A DNA stretch of 64,000 bases from Bimastos eiseni (lineage: Eukaryota; Annelida; Clitellata; Crassiclitellata; Lumbricidae), in the NCBI GenBank assembly GCA_959347315.1, contig OY365806.1, positions 29,467,366 to 29,531,365 of the forward strand, in the 5' to 3' direction. Below the pieces are notes generated by a model. It did not search any database and was not told where the DNA came from. It saw only the letters and a program-made list of their open reading frames with translations. Positions 34,636 to 45,753 of the stretch are shown in pieces (the first letter of the stretch is position 1; every line of letters starts with the position of its first letter). The translations under genes were made by a program, and so were the position numbers.

Positions 34636-34950
34636 GCCTCGCGGGGAAACCGCGAGTCAAGATATTGTAATCAGACACACAAGTAAATATAGATTTCGGG
34701 AAAACGGCGGGAGTTACTATAACCGATATAGGTAGCCAAAAAGAATATTTACAGAAGAACGTAAGACAATCAAGAAGACATACTGCGGGACACCGCAAGT
34801 AGAGATATCACGTTTAGTCGAGATACGCGGGGAAACCGCGAGCAAAGACATTGCAATCAGATACGCAAGTAGGTATACTCCGGGAAAACGGCGAGAGTAA
34901 CTATGACCTCGATAGGTAGCCAAGTATAGATATTTACGGGAAACCGTAAA
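34636..34950 (+). repeat. Tandem ~185-bp units carrying small stem-loops
   Basis: Two units (from about 34636 and 34821) share CGCGGGGAAACCGCGAG, CGGGAAAACGGCG, AGAGTAACTATGACC-like and GATAGGTAGCCAA words. A partial third lies at 33712-33770. Each contains short inverted repeats around GGAAA, GAAA or GACA loops. This may be the untranslated part of the LTR element that ends at 35941. Confidence 0.65.
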
Positions 34951-35043
34951 GAGAAAAGAATATGCAAAGACGCCCGCAATTGTTGAGGTTTTCGGCAACG
35001 ATGGGAACTTTCCCTGTAGTCATCCAACGCACCAGTGAGGACC

Positions 35044-35115
35044 TTTCCTCGTTATTCGTCGTTATGGGGGCCACCTTCCTTTCCTCGTTATTCGTCGTTA
35101 TGGGGGCCACCTTCC
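35044..35115 (+). repeat. 36-bp perfect tandem duplication
   Basis: Two identical adjacent units beginning TTTCCTCGTTATTCGTCG. The unit is a multiple of three and keeps a 121-codon frame open (34962-35327), but the encoded text matches nothing known to me. Confidence 0.85.
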
Positions 35116-35684
35116 TCGTATTTATCGACCGCATTCACTCCCTGCATTGTGTCAACGGCTTCACCGGCAGCTCTCTCGGTCTGCTGCATCCAACTCTTCC
35201 AACGAGGTCTCCCTCCCCGTATGTTGTCTCAACGGACAACGTCATCCGTCTCGCTTTTTATGATCGACTCCGCTTGAGATTTACCCAGCGTATTGTCTCA
35301 ACGGCCACCGAGGCCTCTCCGATATAAATGTTTGGGTCCTCGGGGCTTTACCCGATCTCTATTTCTCACGGCCACCTACGGAGTCACCATCTTCCCCGTA
35401 TTCCCGTACAGAACTGTCAATCATTTACTTCCCACGATCGGGTCTCTGCGCACTCTCGAACGGCACCGACACCTTTGAGCATTCCTCACGATCGGTCTTT
35501 CCCCAGTCAGCCTGTTGACCCCTACGCTCAGGGCTCGGACGTCCGTCTTGCGATCGACGACAGAGCGGGCCCACCCCGCCAGATCAGCGAAAGACGGCAC
35601 CGGCCTGACCGCGAGAGCGGCTGTCACTAGGGGTCGTATTTATATCGGAAACTTTACGAACACTCAACGATCTCTAGGGGGGAG

Positions 35685-35941
35685 TGTGGTACGAGAACCA
35701 CTCTACGTATAAAGCAGTACGAACCACTGCTTCACATATATAGCAATGCATCGTGTGTCAGCCTGTCAGGCTATACTCAACCCGATTTATGCGTCTCCAC
35801 GCTATGCACTGAATTTAAAACGCTGATCGGTCTTCCCTCCAATACTAACACTGTAAGAAAATGTACGTAAATTAAGCGCTATGGCGAGCCGTTTAATTAT
35901 TAATAAATCCTTTATTCAAGCCTTGTGGCCTGTCCGCCACA
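35685..35941 (+). mobile_element. Probable 3' LTR of an LTR retrotransposon
   Basis: The 257-bp segment starts TGTGG and ends CCACA. A purine tract (AGGGGGGAG) precedes it directly, as expected for a polypurine tract. Inside are TATAAA (35708-35713) and AATAAA (35902-35907). No matching 5' LTR or gag-pol is in the window, so the internal part must be deleted, short, or diverged. Confidence 0.6.
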
Positions 35942-36580
35942 GTATAATGTAAATATGTTTGAAGATATTTAATATTTAGCCTTCAAGTAGACCTACCTCT
36001 CAGAGCATTTGTACAACACTTTGCATTATGAACGGATTGAACAGCTGAGAAAAAACAAGCAATGGCGGGAAACGTTTAGTTACGTCTGCAGATGCAAATG
36101 GTATATAAAGGTTATAATGTAAGAGTGGTCAGCTATTTAAATAATTAAAATAAAATAGGGTAAATCAGAATTTGTGAGTTACAGCGATAGCTAGTATTAC
36201 AAAATACTGAAGGAAACGGCGAATTGAAAGAAACGAAGTTAAGTATAGTAGTATGTGGCAGTGTGACTAAGAAACGCACAGTTTTTATGAAGTTTAGGCC
36301 TAACATTGTTTTATTAGCATCCTATATCTGATGGAGTTTTGAGGATCGTATTTCCGGGAAATCTGGGATATTCTAACGGACCAACGTTGTAATTGCTGCG
36401 TACGTACGCAGGCACATATATACGTGTAGGCCCATAGTTATAACAGATTTATAATTTGTAAGTGAAAAAAATAAAATTTATGCTGTTGAAATTAATAAGT
36501 TACTCAGATAAAACTGTAGTTTAATTAGTGTATTTAATTAACAACGTCATTTCTATCATGTATTTCAGCGTATTTAATTA

Positions 36581-36943
36581 TTAGGATTAGGGTAGGGTTA
36601 GGGTCTAGGGCTTAGGGTTGGTTTAGGGCTACGATTGGGGTAGGATTTAGGCTAGGGTTAGGGTAAGGGTTTAGGTCTATGGATTAGACTTAGGGTTGGG
36701 GTTTAGGGGTTAGGATTGGCTTATGACTAGGATTAGGGTTGGGTTTGGTCTACGGTAAGAGTGTATGGGTTAGGGTTAGGGTTGGGTTTGCGGTTAGGAT
36801 CACATTTGGGTTTAGGGTTAAGATTAGGGTTTTGGTTCAGGATGGGATTAAAGGATAAGGTTTAGGGGTGGGTGTAGAGTCTAGACTTATGGGTTAGGAT
36901 TAAGGCTGATTTTAGGATTAGGGTTTATAGATAAGGATTGGTT
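36581..36943 (+). repeat. Degenerate telomere-like TTAGGG repeat, left part
   Basis: TTAGGGT-like words run for about 360 bases with many changes (TAGGGTTAGGG, TTTAGGGTT, ATTAGGGTT). The array resumes at 37224-37350 after a MITE insertion. Confidence 0.8.
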
Positions 36944-37223
36944 CAGGGGTGTAACAAGCGGGGCAGGGAGAGCAAAGCCCCCCCCCCCCCGTTTTTGAAA
37001 GTGCTCAGTGCCCCCTTTGTGCCCCCAAATCGGATCTTTTTTATGTTTATCCAATGGCTTTTTAAGATTACCTATGTTCACATAATTTGTGCCCCCCCCC
37101 CCCCATTTTTCAAATTTCTGGGGCGGGCAAAACTCAAAAAATGGGGGGGGGAGCAAAAAATTCGCGCAATATTTTATAAATTTTAATTGTGCCGCCACTT
37201 TTCAAAACCTTGTTACACCTGTG
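36944..37223. mobile_element. hAT-type MITE, copy 2, with perfect 8-bp target duplication
   Basis: The ends are CAGGGGTGTAACAAG and CTTGTTACACCTGTG. The flanks GATTGGTT (36936-36943) and GATTGGTT (37224-37231) are identical. The interior matches copy 1 (4841-5133): CTCAGTGCCCCC, CCAATGGCTTTTTAAGAT, CATTTTTCAAATTTCTGG. Confidence 0.92.
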
Positions 37224-37350
37224 GATTGGTTTTTGGCTATGATTGAGGTCAGGGTTTAGTTTAGGGGATAGGATTAGAGCTGGGCTTATAGTTAGGACCA
37301 GAGTTGGGTTTAGGGGCCAGGGTTAGGATTGGGCACCGTTTAGGATCAGT
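37224..37350 (+). repeat. Degenerate telomere-like repeat, right part
   Basis: It continues the array beyond the MITE with TTTAGGGG, TAGGATTAG and AGGGTTAGGATTGGG. Confidence 0.65.
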
Positions 37351-39496
37351 GCCCTCTTACCGCCTAGAAGGCCTACGTTGTACAACCTGCACAACTCACT
37401 ACTAGGCCATTGCGCGCATCAGTCATCATTAGACTGCTACATAGTAGGATCTGCAATATTCCGAAAGGCATCCATGCAATCAGCTTCTAGTCGCCGTTCC
37501 TCTATTTCACATAGTTTTAAGCACATTGTGATATGTGCTTAATTATTCTTCGAAATCTGAACATCTTCATTCGTTTCCCCTAACCACGTGGGTTAAGTTC
37601 AAAGTAATCAGGCATGAAATAAAAATAATAATGATTACGCTTATATAAAATTAGTTACTTGCTAAATGACATAACTATCTCAATACTAAGATTGTGAATT
37701 CGTGATACTCTCACGACACAGCCACACGCTCGCGTACAGATATCCCATCATGCAGCAGTTTCTGATTACACGTCATACAACGCGTTAGACTCTCAGTGGG
37801 CAGCCTGTGATTACACCGGTCTAAAAATACATTAGATCTATATGAAGTGTCTTGGTATAGGTATTTATGTAGCGTTAGGGATAAAAGTATACGGTAGGCA
37901 AATAGGTAGATTGTCAAGAACTGTTTGAGAAAAGTGCATTAATTTTTGTGTATATTTACGTGTATACATGTTTTCTGAGAAAACATGTATACACGTAGGC
38001 TATATGCACAAATGCAAATACGTATGCATTCACGCATACGCACATACATAAATGCAAACAGACCCCATACATAAATACAGGAAGCATGCACATGGGGCAA
38101 GGCTTCAATTCTATTTTGACCATTTCAGATCAAGCCAGTTTTTAATGACCATTTTCAATTTCTAAATTTTTGTCCATTCACCCTAGCCAGTTTAGATTAG
38201 TTCAGGGCTTGAGGCGCCAATTCAGTGATTTAGCCATTACAAAAACAGATGAGGTCGCAGCCAGATTGACCATGAATCCTCCCTCAATACTATGATACGC
38301 TGACGCACAATAAATCAGCAGTAAACCTTTTATTATTTGGCGTCATATTTTCGATGTAAATTAATACGAAGGTTAAAATGGTTCAAATAAGCCGCATGGC
38401 AAGAATTATCCTGCTGTGCGCTTAAGTCATCCGTTATGACATTTAAATTCGTCGTTGGTGGTCCAGTTCAAACCGGAAGTGTCATTTTGTTGTTCCAGTG
38501 CTTGGTTCGCATTCTTGCTTACTCTGGTTATTAGAGTTTACGCTGCCATACACGTCATTCATCGTTGGACGTCAGGTCTAAATATAGCCATGAGGACTAC
38601 GATTATTAGCTTCCGGTCTTAGTTAGAAGAGCATTCCTCCCACGGAAAAATTTACAATATCGCTCACTGTGGAAAAGGGTAAACCGCCAACCATGCGGTA
38701 CGAATTTTTTCATGATATTTTAATGGAGACATGCATCGAAATGCTCTTCTGCCAAGTTTCACCATTACTCTCTCTCAGACAGTGCCAGTCCCAAGAAATA
38801 TATGAAGGAGGAGGGCAACGCTGATTATCTTTGTAATGACAATGATGAAGGTGTTTTTAAACAGCAACCTCATTTATGTCTCGAGCGATAAAAGCCTAAA
38901 ATGGCTAAAACGGTTGGACGACTTTCGATGTCAACTTAGCAGACTTATAATCGGTATTTGTATCACCACAACGCCTATCTAAATTTTCTCTTAGTTTTCT
39001 TATATTTGACTTTCATGCCTTGGCTTCCATACCATACCTTTCACTGCCAAAATGTTGTACCCCATCTAGTGCGATTATCCTAGACTCTCCTGACGTTGAT
39101 TCGTGATCCGTCGCTTGATATGTGGACCGTTGCAAGCATTAAATGACGTCAACGAATTCATTTATTGACTGACGACCTCCGCAAAGAGTACGAGTATCTC
39201 TTGCCATGGCCTCTGCGTCACTGACTCTATTGATGACGAATTGACATCGGTTGACGTACAACTCCATTAAGGATCCTGAGACTCGAGCGGTATTTAAATA
39301 GATGTAGACTACACTTCCGGTCTGAAGATTGCCAGTCGGTCATTCAACACGCTCGTCTTATTTGGTTTGGTTTATTTCAATCCGCCCACGCTCGATGACC
39401 CATTTCTTCCACAAAGTTCAAGCTCATCTTATTCAGTTCCACCCCATCCTATTCTACCCTATCCTACCCTATTTTGGCCTATCGTCTTCTATCAGA
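37351..39496. other. Intergenic stretch, no gene recognised
   Basis: Only a 39-bp palindrome at 37958-37996 and, at the right edge (39430-39540), degenerate TCCTATTCTACCC-like short repeats that contain the duplication boundary. Confidence 0.6.
37958..37996. repeat. Perfect palindrome, 19-bp arms, 1-base centre
   Basis: ACGTGTATACATGTTTTCT, G, and the exact reverse complement. Cruciform-prone; no element context seen. Confidence 0.85.
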
Positions 39497-39624
39497 TCCT
39501 AATCAATTCTATACCATGCTACCGTATCGTATCTTAGGATTCTTAGCAATCATAATATGTCATTATGTCATCTTCTATATTTTTATATAGACCGTCAAAT
39601 GACGACTACAACCTTTAGACGGAT

Positions 39625-39841
<217 letters not shown>

Positions 39842-39967
39842 CTGCTCTAATCTCCTCTTCTTATCTTTCCCTTGCCCTCTCCTCCTCTCCTCTCTCCTCT
39901 TCTTCTCTCTTCTTATCGGCTCTTTTTCTTTCCGTAGAGTACGACGGCGAACGCGATTATTATTGCC

Positions 39968-40189
39968 CTGTTGACCTTCAGGAGAAAATGAAGAAGAAGA
40001 GGAATAGGAAATGAGTAAGTTGAGAATGAGGAAGAGGAAGACGCGGTAAAAAGGGGAGGAGGAAAAGGAGGAGAGGATAAGGAGGGAGGACACTGAAGAA
40101 GACCTCGAGAAAAGGCTAAAGGAGGCGAGGAGGATGGGACGAGGAAGAGGAAAAGGAGGAGGAGGAGGAGGAGGGGGAGATGGTTGCGG
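39968..40189 (+). repeat. Purine-rich (GGA/GAA) block, copy 1 (second copy 48418-48639)
   Basis: Strand-asymmetric AG-rich sequence with GGAGGAGGAGG runs directly after the CT tract. The long minus-strand frames through it are low-complexity artefacts. Confidence 0.75.
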
Positions 40190-40516
40190 TGTTACCCGTG
40201 ATGATATCATTTTCAGCGCCTTGTGCGAACGAGTTAGTCATGCGGTATAATGATCTCATCGCAGACAGGTGCTTGTGATATACCTCACACAGTGTAATCA
40301 CACATGATCACACATACAGTCACGCACACTGACACGCATTATAGGCCTACCTACTCGATAATCATCTGCTGAAAGTCATCGAGTCCAAGTCACTTAGTGG
40401 CAGCAGAATCGACCGTTAGGCAAGCGAAGAAACATGCCTACTGGAAGTAAAGGAAGTAAAGGAGCGACGGAGTGTTCGACAGTCATTGCACAGACAGACA
40501 GTTCAGCCGTGTGGAT

Positions 40517-40770
40517 CCGCGGTTCTCAACCATTGGCACGTCCCCCTTGTAGGGGGTATGCCAGTGGCGTCCAGATGGGGACTCCTGAGGCAAATGCAAA
40601 TTTCACGTAGAGGGAAACTTTTTTAGTCATGGGGGAATATTTTGCCATCCATACAATTGGGACCGGGGCGTTTGCCTCCATCGCTCAGGGGGATTGACGT
40701 TCTTGGGGTATGCCAGCTGTTGCCAAGGGGTACGCTAGAAAAAATAATTTGAACAAATATTTCGTAGAAA
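40517..40770 (+). mobile_element. hAT (Buster/Charlie-like) terminal fragment, copy 1 (second copy 48967-49220)
   Basis: GCGGTTCTCAACCATTGG, then GGGGGTATGCCA and later TGCCAAGGGGTACGC. The CGGTTCTCAACC end with GGGGTACGC nearby is typical of hAT termini. A matching far end was not found. Confidence 0.4.
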
Positions 40771-42221
40771 AACATAAAATAATCGCAATTAAGATGCATA
40801 CAGCTGACACGTTGTGGCTATTGTGAAGCAAAACCGGAATAGTTATACGCCACAGAATAGACTCCATATCTTGCTATCAGTTTTAGTAAAATTGAATGGC
40901 ATTTCACTATTGCATCCGTTGAATGATTCATTCAACTTTCGTGTGATGATTGATTGAAGAGTGAATTGATTTTAACAAGAACTCGTTGAGTGGTTTCTGG
41001 CTTAAAAGAAGAGGAGAATTTCGATTTATTTCCGACAGAGCCATGACATTTTTGATTCCTTTCAGCACTTCATATCTACGTCAAACCGGCTTTTTGCAAT
41101 GCTTGTAATTAAAAACAAATACAGATCCAAACTTGAACTTAACCAGACTTGCTTCTAAAATTAACAAAATTAAAGCCTGACAAATCAAAATCGTGCAAAT
41201 CAAAGCAAGGTCAATGTCCGCATTGAAGCGAATAAACTGGTTTCTTCACTCCGATTAATTATTATGTCTATTATTTTTATTAGAAAAGAATGAAAAAAAT
41301 ATTACAATTTTATTTTTATTGATGCCAATAATTTTAATATGATAGATTTCATAAAATTTATGCAGATACAGAAAGATGCCTATAAAATGTTTTATAGGTC
41401 TAGTTAGGTTACGTAAGTCCGTTTAGTCAGGAATTTGTAAACTCAATAACTACTAAACAAAATTTATCAAGTTGAAGAACTTTTCTAAAATATTGTTCTG
41501 GCATGGGTACGCCAGCAGATTTTGTTGTTTGGTTGCACAACAGAAAGAAAGGATGATAAACGCTGGTGTAAATCGTGCATCGAAGACTACCCGACGGTTT
41601 CTTATTCACGTGGAGGGAGATTCAGACAAATCCCCGCAATGCACACTGCATGCAAAATTGGAAACAAGTAAAATAAGACCACAAATATTATTCACTAGCT
41701 GGGGAACCCCACATTGCACTGGTTGAGGCAGGTTTTTGGCCCTGGAGAGCAGGAAGAGGGCGGCCGTGGGTTCACCAACCCCTATACTGGGTATCCCAGG
41801 TGTTCTCCGAGCGACTGGCGAAGGTTTCGAGTCGATAGCTGTAAAAGTGTGCAAATGCATAAACGGACAGACAGACAGACTGTATACCTGCTACCTGTAC
41901 GATAACTCTCAAACCGTCCATTCATTCACGACGGTGGAAAAGAAGAATAGGTGGGCAGACAGATATCACGTGCACATACATGTCGGAAAGTGTGCAGCAG
42001 GTGTTTCATCGACACGCTCCTGGCGACTGAGAAGGAAATTTTCCTTGAGTAGGGGGTCATGAGACAGTATATATATATATATTATAGATTTCGATTAACT
42101 ATGCGAATGAAGACAGGACTGAACATGAAAAAAATCACTTGACAATTAGACAAACGACTCAAACAATGGAGGTCATTCATTCGCATCCATTGACTCAAGC
42201 AACTGGCGTCAGAAACTGATG

Positions 42222-42260
42222 TAATGTAATCAGGCATTTATATAGCGCTGCAAGTATCAG
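42222..42260 (-). mobile_element. Retroposon tail, reverse orientation, copy 1 (second copy 50672-50710)
   Basis: On the minus strand GCAGCGCTATATAAATGCCT is followed by GATTACATTACAT, a typical tail of marine-invertebrate SINE/LINE families. Confidence 0.5.
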
Positions 42261-42471
42261 CAGCGCTCTCGGCGGGCGTCTGTGATTGGACAAGGGAACA
42301 GGAGAGTCTTAAGGCGTCTTCGGAACTGACAAGGTGAGAGTGTCAGTAATTCCAGGCGCAGGGACTGTGGAAGACAGCAACAAGCTGAAGAGCCAACGTA
42401 ACTGATGGCGATTATAATAGGCGATAAGAGCCAATGCTGCTATTTGTTGGTTTGCGAATTCCGAGGAGAAA

Positions 42472-42704
42472 TGTGGCCGATTGGTTAGAGCTGTCGGCCC
42501 GTAACGCTCAGTATGTGCTGGGTGAGCGGGTTCGACTCTCGTCCGAGGCGTCACTCTGAAGGGAGGGACCTTTAGCAAGTCCTTCGCGCACAATTGCTCT
42601 GCATTACAACTGCAGTTGCGTCGTCGAGACGTGTGTGCGCTTTCGTGCAAGACTTGTCTTGTTAGAGCGCGTTATAAATGCCGAGTTGTATTGTATTTTA
42701 GTGT
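42472..42704 (+). mobile_element. tRNA-derived SINE, duplication copy 1
   Basis: The A box TGGCCGATTGG (42474) and B box GGTTCGACTC (42529-42538) are spaced as in a tRNA gene (head of about 75 bp). An unrelated body follows, and then the tail GCGCGTTATAAATGCC with a TTGTATTGTATTTTA end. The tail resembles LINE tails in this window. Confidence 0.75.
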
Positions 42705-45194
42705 ATGTTCTATTGACGAACCTAGAATCTTAGACGCCGCCCGAAATAGATTAAGAGCTCTTCACTCGGTAGGCTTTAGGAAGGAGACTTAAAAGAAGAG
42801 TGCTGAAAAGAAGTTGGTGGTCGTAGTGTCCTTCGGTATACTGTGGGTCTGGCTACTTTGTGTAATTTTCCATGGCCTCAGTGCAAGTTGGTATTCGCCA
42901 CTTCTAATACTAAAACTTTTCCATTCAGAGCCTCACAACACACTTTGCTAACGCTTCTACAGCTCATCGCAGTAGGCTCTATCCGTCAGCTATCGTCACT
43001 GCTTAAAAGATGTGGAAAGTTTACATCGACGGCACGAAACCAGATTAACAATTATAATAGGCTAATCAATAATGATCAATATAGTCGTACACCACCAGAT
43101 TCATCAACTTATCAGTTGACAAAACATTTTCGGCACGTTCCGAGCGGTTGGCCTATGTGTGTTTGCACGATGATTTTATAGAAGTTAAACAGTTTAAAGT
43201 TTTGCTGATGGAAACCATTATTACATAAGAATAATACTTTTGATTCTCATCCGCCAGGACAATATTATCATAAGCCAATTTGTATATAAATAATATAGTT
43301 TTATTCAAGTCAATTCTTCCTTACTGAGAAGTGAGAACGGACATCAGAGGCACAGTTTATTTGTAAGTAGTATAGGGAGGGGAATGTGGGTGGTTCTGAC
43401 AGAAGAACTATAGGTTGGAGTAGATATCGCCGCAATAGGCAGTGATCAAATAAAAAACAAAAATTAAATAAATAAAAAATAATAATTAATTAATTAATAC
43501 AGAAATTGATCCTACAAAATCAAATTGATAGTCAGATTACTTACCAGATAAATGAATAACAGTAATAAATAGATTATATGACATAATAAATAAATGAGCC
43601 GCGAATTAATTAATTAATTAATTAATTGCCGATTTACTGGATAAACTAATAGATAACGTTTTACGATCGTTTCAACGATATCAAAGTTCAGAATAGAATG
43701 AAGGCGAAGGATTGTTGACCAATCAGAACCCATCTCCATTTCGCTGGCAATGGGCCAACAGAAGCTCAACTTGCTTTGAAACTGGCGAAACGCCAGTAAA
43801 CGGTGCCATCGATACCTATAATAGCAGTGATTTTAAAGGAGTCCCAGGTGGCATCGAAAACAGACATGCCCTTGGCTCCTTGCTCAACAGACCAACAACC
43901 GTTGTCTAATGTGTCATGTATTTCTATAAACGTTGTCTATATTGTCTTCTTCTCCCGTTAGTTTATTTATTACGAACTTACGATACATGTCAAGAAAGGT
44001 CGTTGACGTCGACATTATTTGCTATTAACAGTTCTCCCCGTTCGTATGCCGTAGGCCTAATACAGGGATCTATTCATGTTTACTCACAATCTCACTTCAC
44101 CAGTCACTTGTACTTGACCTTAGTGAAGTTGACTAAGAATTATATTTAATAATTATATTTAACTCGTGAAAGTAGCAGTGTGGAGCACTATAAGTTCTCA
44201 CAAAGAGAGTTGATATTAATTATATATTTAATCTTCTTTTGCCATGTATTGAGCTATATACATCTTTGAAATGGTTCCGGGGAGATGCTTGACATTCAGG
44301 TGATCTACCTGAACTAGTTCAGGCCGAAATGAGCCGGTCGAAGGTTTAGGTAAGCTGGCGGAAGTTCAGGAAAATTCCATGAACATGAAGGATTTATGAA
44401 GCGGTTTGCACGATTCAACCAGCTACCGACTCCCACGCTCCAATGATTGCAATGTCTAGTGACGACGAACTAGTCGAACTGAAGTAATGATTTCCAGGAA
44501 GTTGCTGTCGCGACTGGTGCCCGCGTAGTGACGTCACCAGTTGCCGCCATCAAATTTCTATAAAACGAAATGAGTCCTAGATACATCGCCCGGCTGCCCG
44601 AGTCAGCATATAGATAACTTGTGGTATCTTGAGTCAGTTTGCAGTCAAAGCAAGCGAGAACCGAATCTTGAAGTAGGCTTATTGTCGTCGTGGTTGTGTA
44701 TAACTTAGTCCTTCGGTTGATAAGGAAGTTATTACTGCGTTAGGTAGAGAGTGTGCAATAAAAAATTAAGTTAAGAAATACGGTATGTAATAAGTCGATT
44801 TGTTAGTACGTGATCAAGGAATAACGGATAACGTTTGGTGAAACTTGTATACCATGTAAACAGATAGAAGCGCTATGTGAATAATTATAACCAAACAAAA
44901 TAGTTTAGATTACCTTAGGAAGTTATATATACAGGCCAACATATCGACAACATAATGCGACTACTGGGTTCCCTAGAAGGCGGTGTTTTGCGGAAACAAA
45001 GAAACTTGTGGCATTGGTAGACAAATTAGAGTGGCATTTTAGTTATCTGAGGTATACTCTACTGGGTACCGGTATCCCTTTGGTTACTTCAATGAGGTAC
45101 ATTATAGAGAGATGGCATAGTAATCGACTTTTCAGACATATGGGTGTAAATATAATGCATGTATGCAATTGAGGATAAGTTGTACATGCACGAA

Positions 45195-45262
45195 TGCACA
45201 TGTATGTATGTATGCATATATGCATGTATGTATGCATGTATGTATGTACATGTACGTCTGTT
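45195..45262 (+). repeat. (GTAT)n array, copy 1 (second copy 53645-53712)
   Basis: TGTATGTATGCA units followed by TCTGTCTGTG-type repeats. Confidence 0.8.
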
Positions 45263-45753
45263 TGTATATACATGTATTCCACGTATGCTGACCTACGCAT
45301 GTAATTCTCTGCCGTCTGTCTGTGTGCCTGTCGGTTGTTTGTTTGTCTAACTGTTTGCTTGATTGTCTGTCTGCGAGAGGGTAACATTTAACTTCGTGGA
45401 CTTCGGGTATGAGAGCGGGGTGCTAGAGCAAACACGATCCGTATTAGCGGGAATGTCGACATGAGCGCGGAAAACGATAGGGGGCGAAGAACTATTGGAA
45501 AGAAGCCAGAACAAGAACGTAAATCATGTGCGTAAGATGAGGACAAGGCTCCGGCGTCGCCATTTTTTTAACAACAAACTAAAAATAGTCATCATGGTCG
45601 ATATGCAGTTCTATAAGTTAAAATATGTGCATAGTCTATATAAATAGTAATCAAGTATATATATATATATATATAGCGCATATATATATATAGTGCTAGT
45701 GTTTTTACTGACGAAGAGAATAGTTCTCAGACTCAGTTGCTGATCAGAGAGCA

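Noticed and set aside
41472..42062. Open frames in the duplicated unit (84 and 108 codons, both copies)
   Set aside because: Identical in both copies only because the duplication is recent. No homology, codon signal or splice context supports coding.
42474..42545. Considered as a true tRNA gene
   Set aside because: A and B boxes are present but acceptor and anticodon stems do not pair well, and a SINE body and tail follow.
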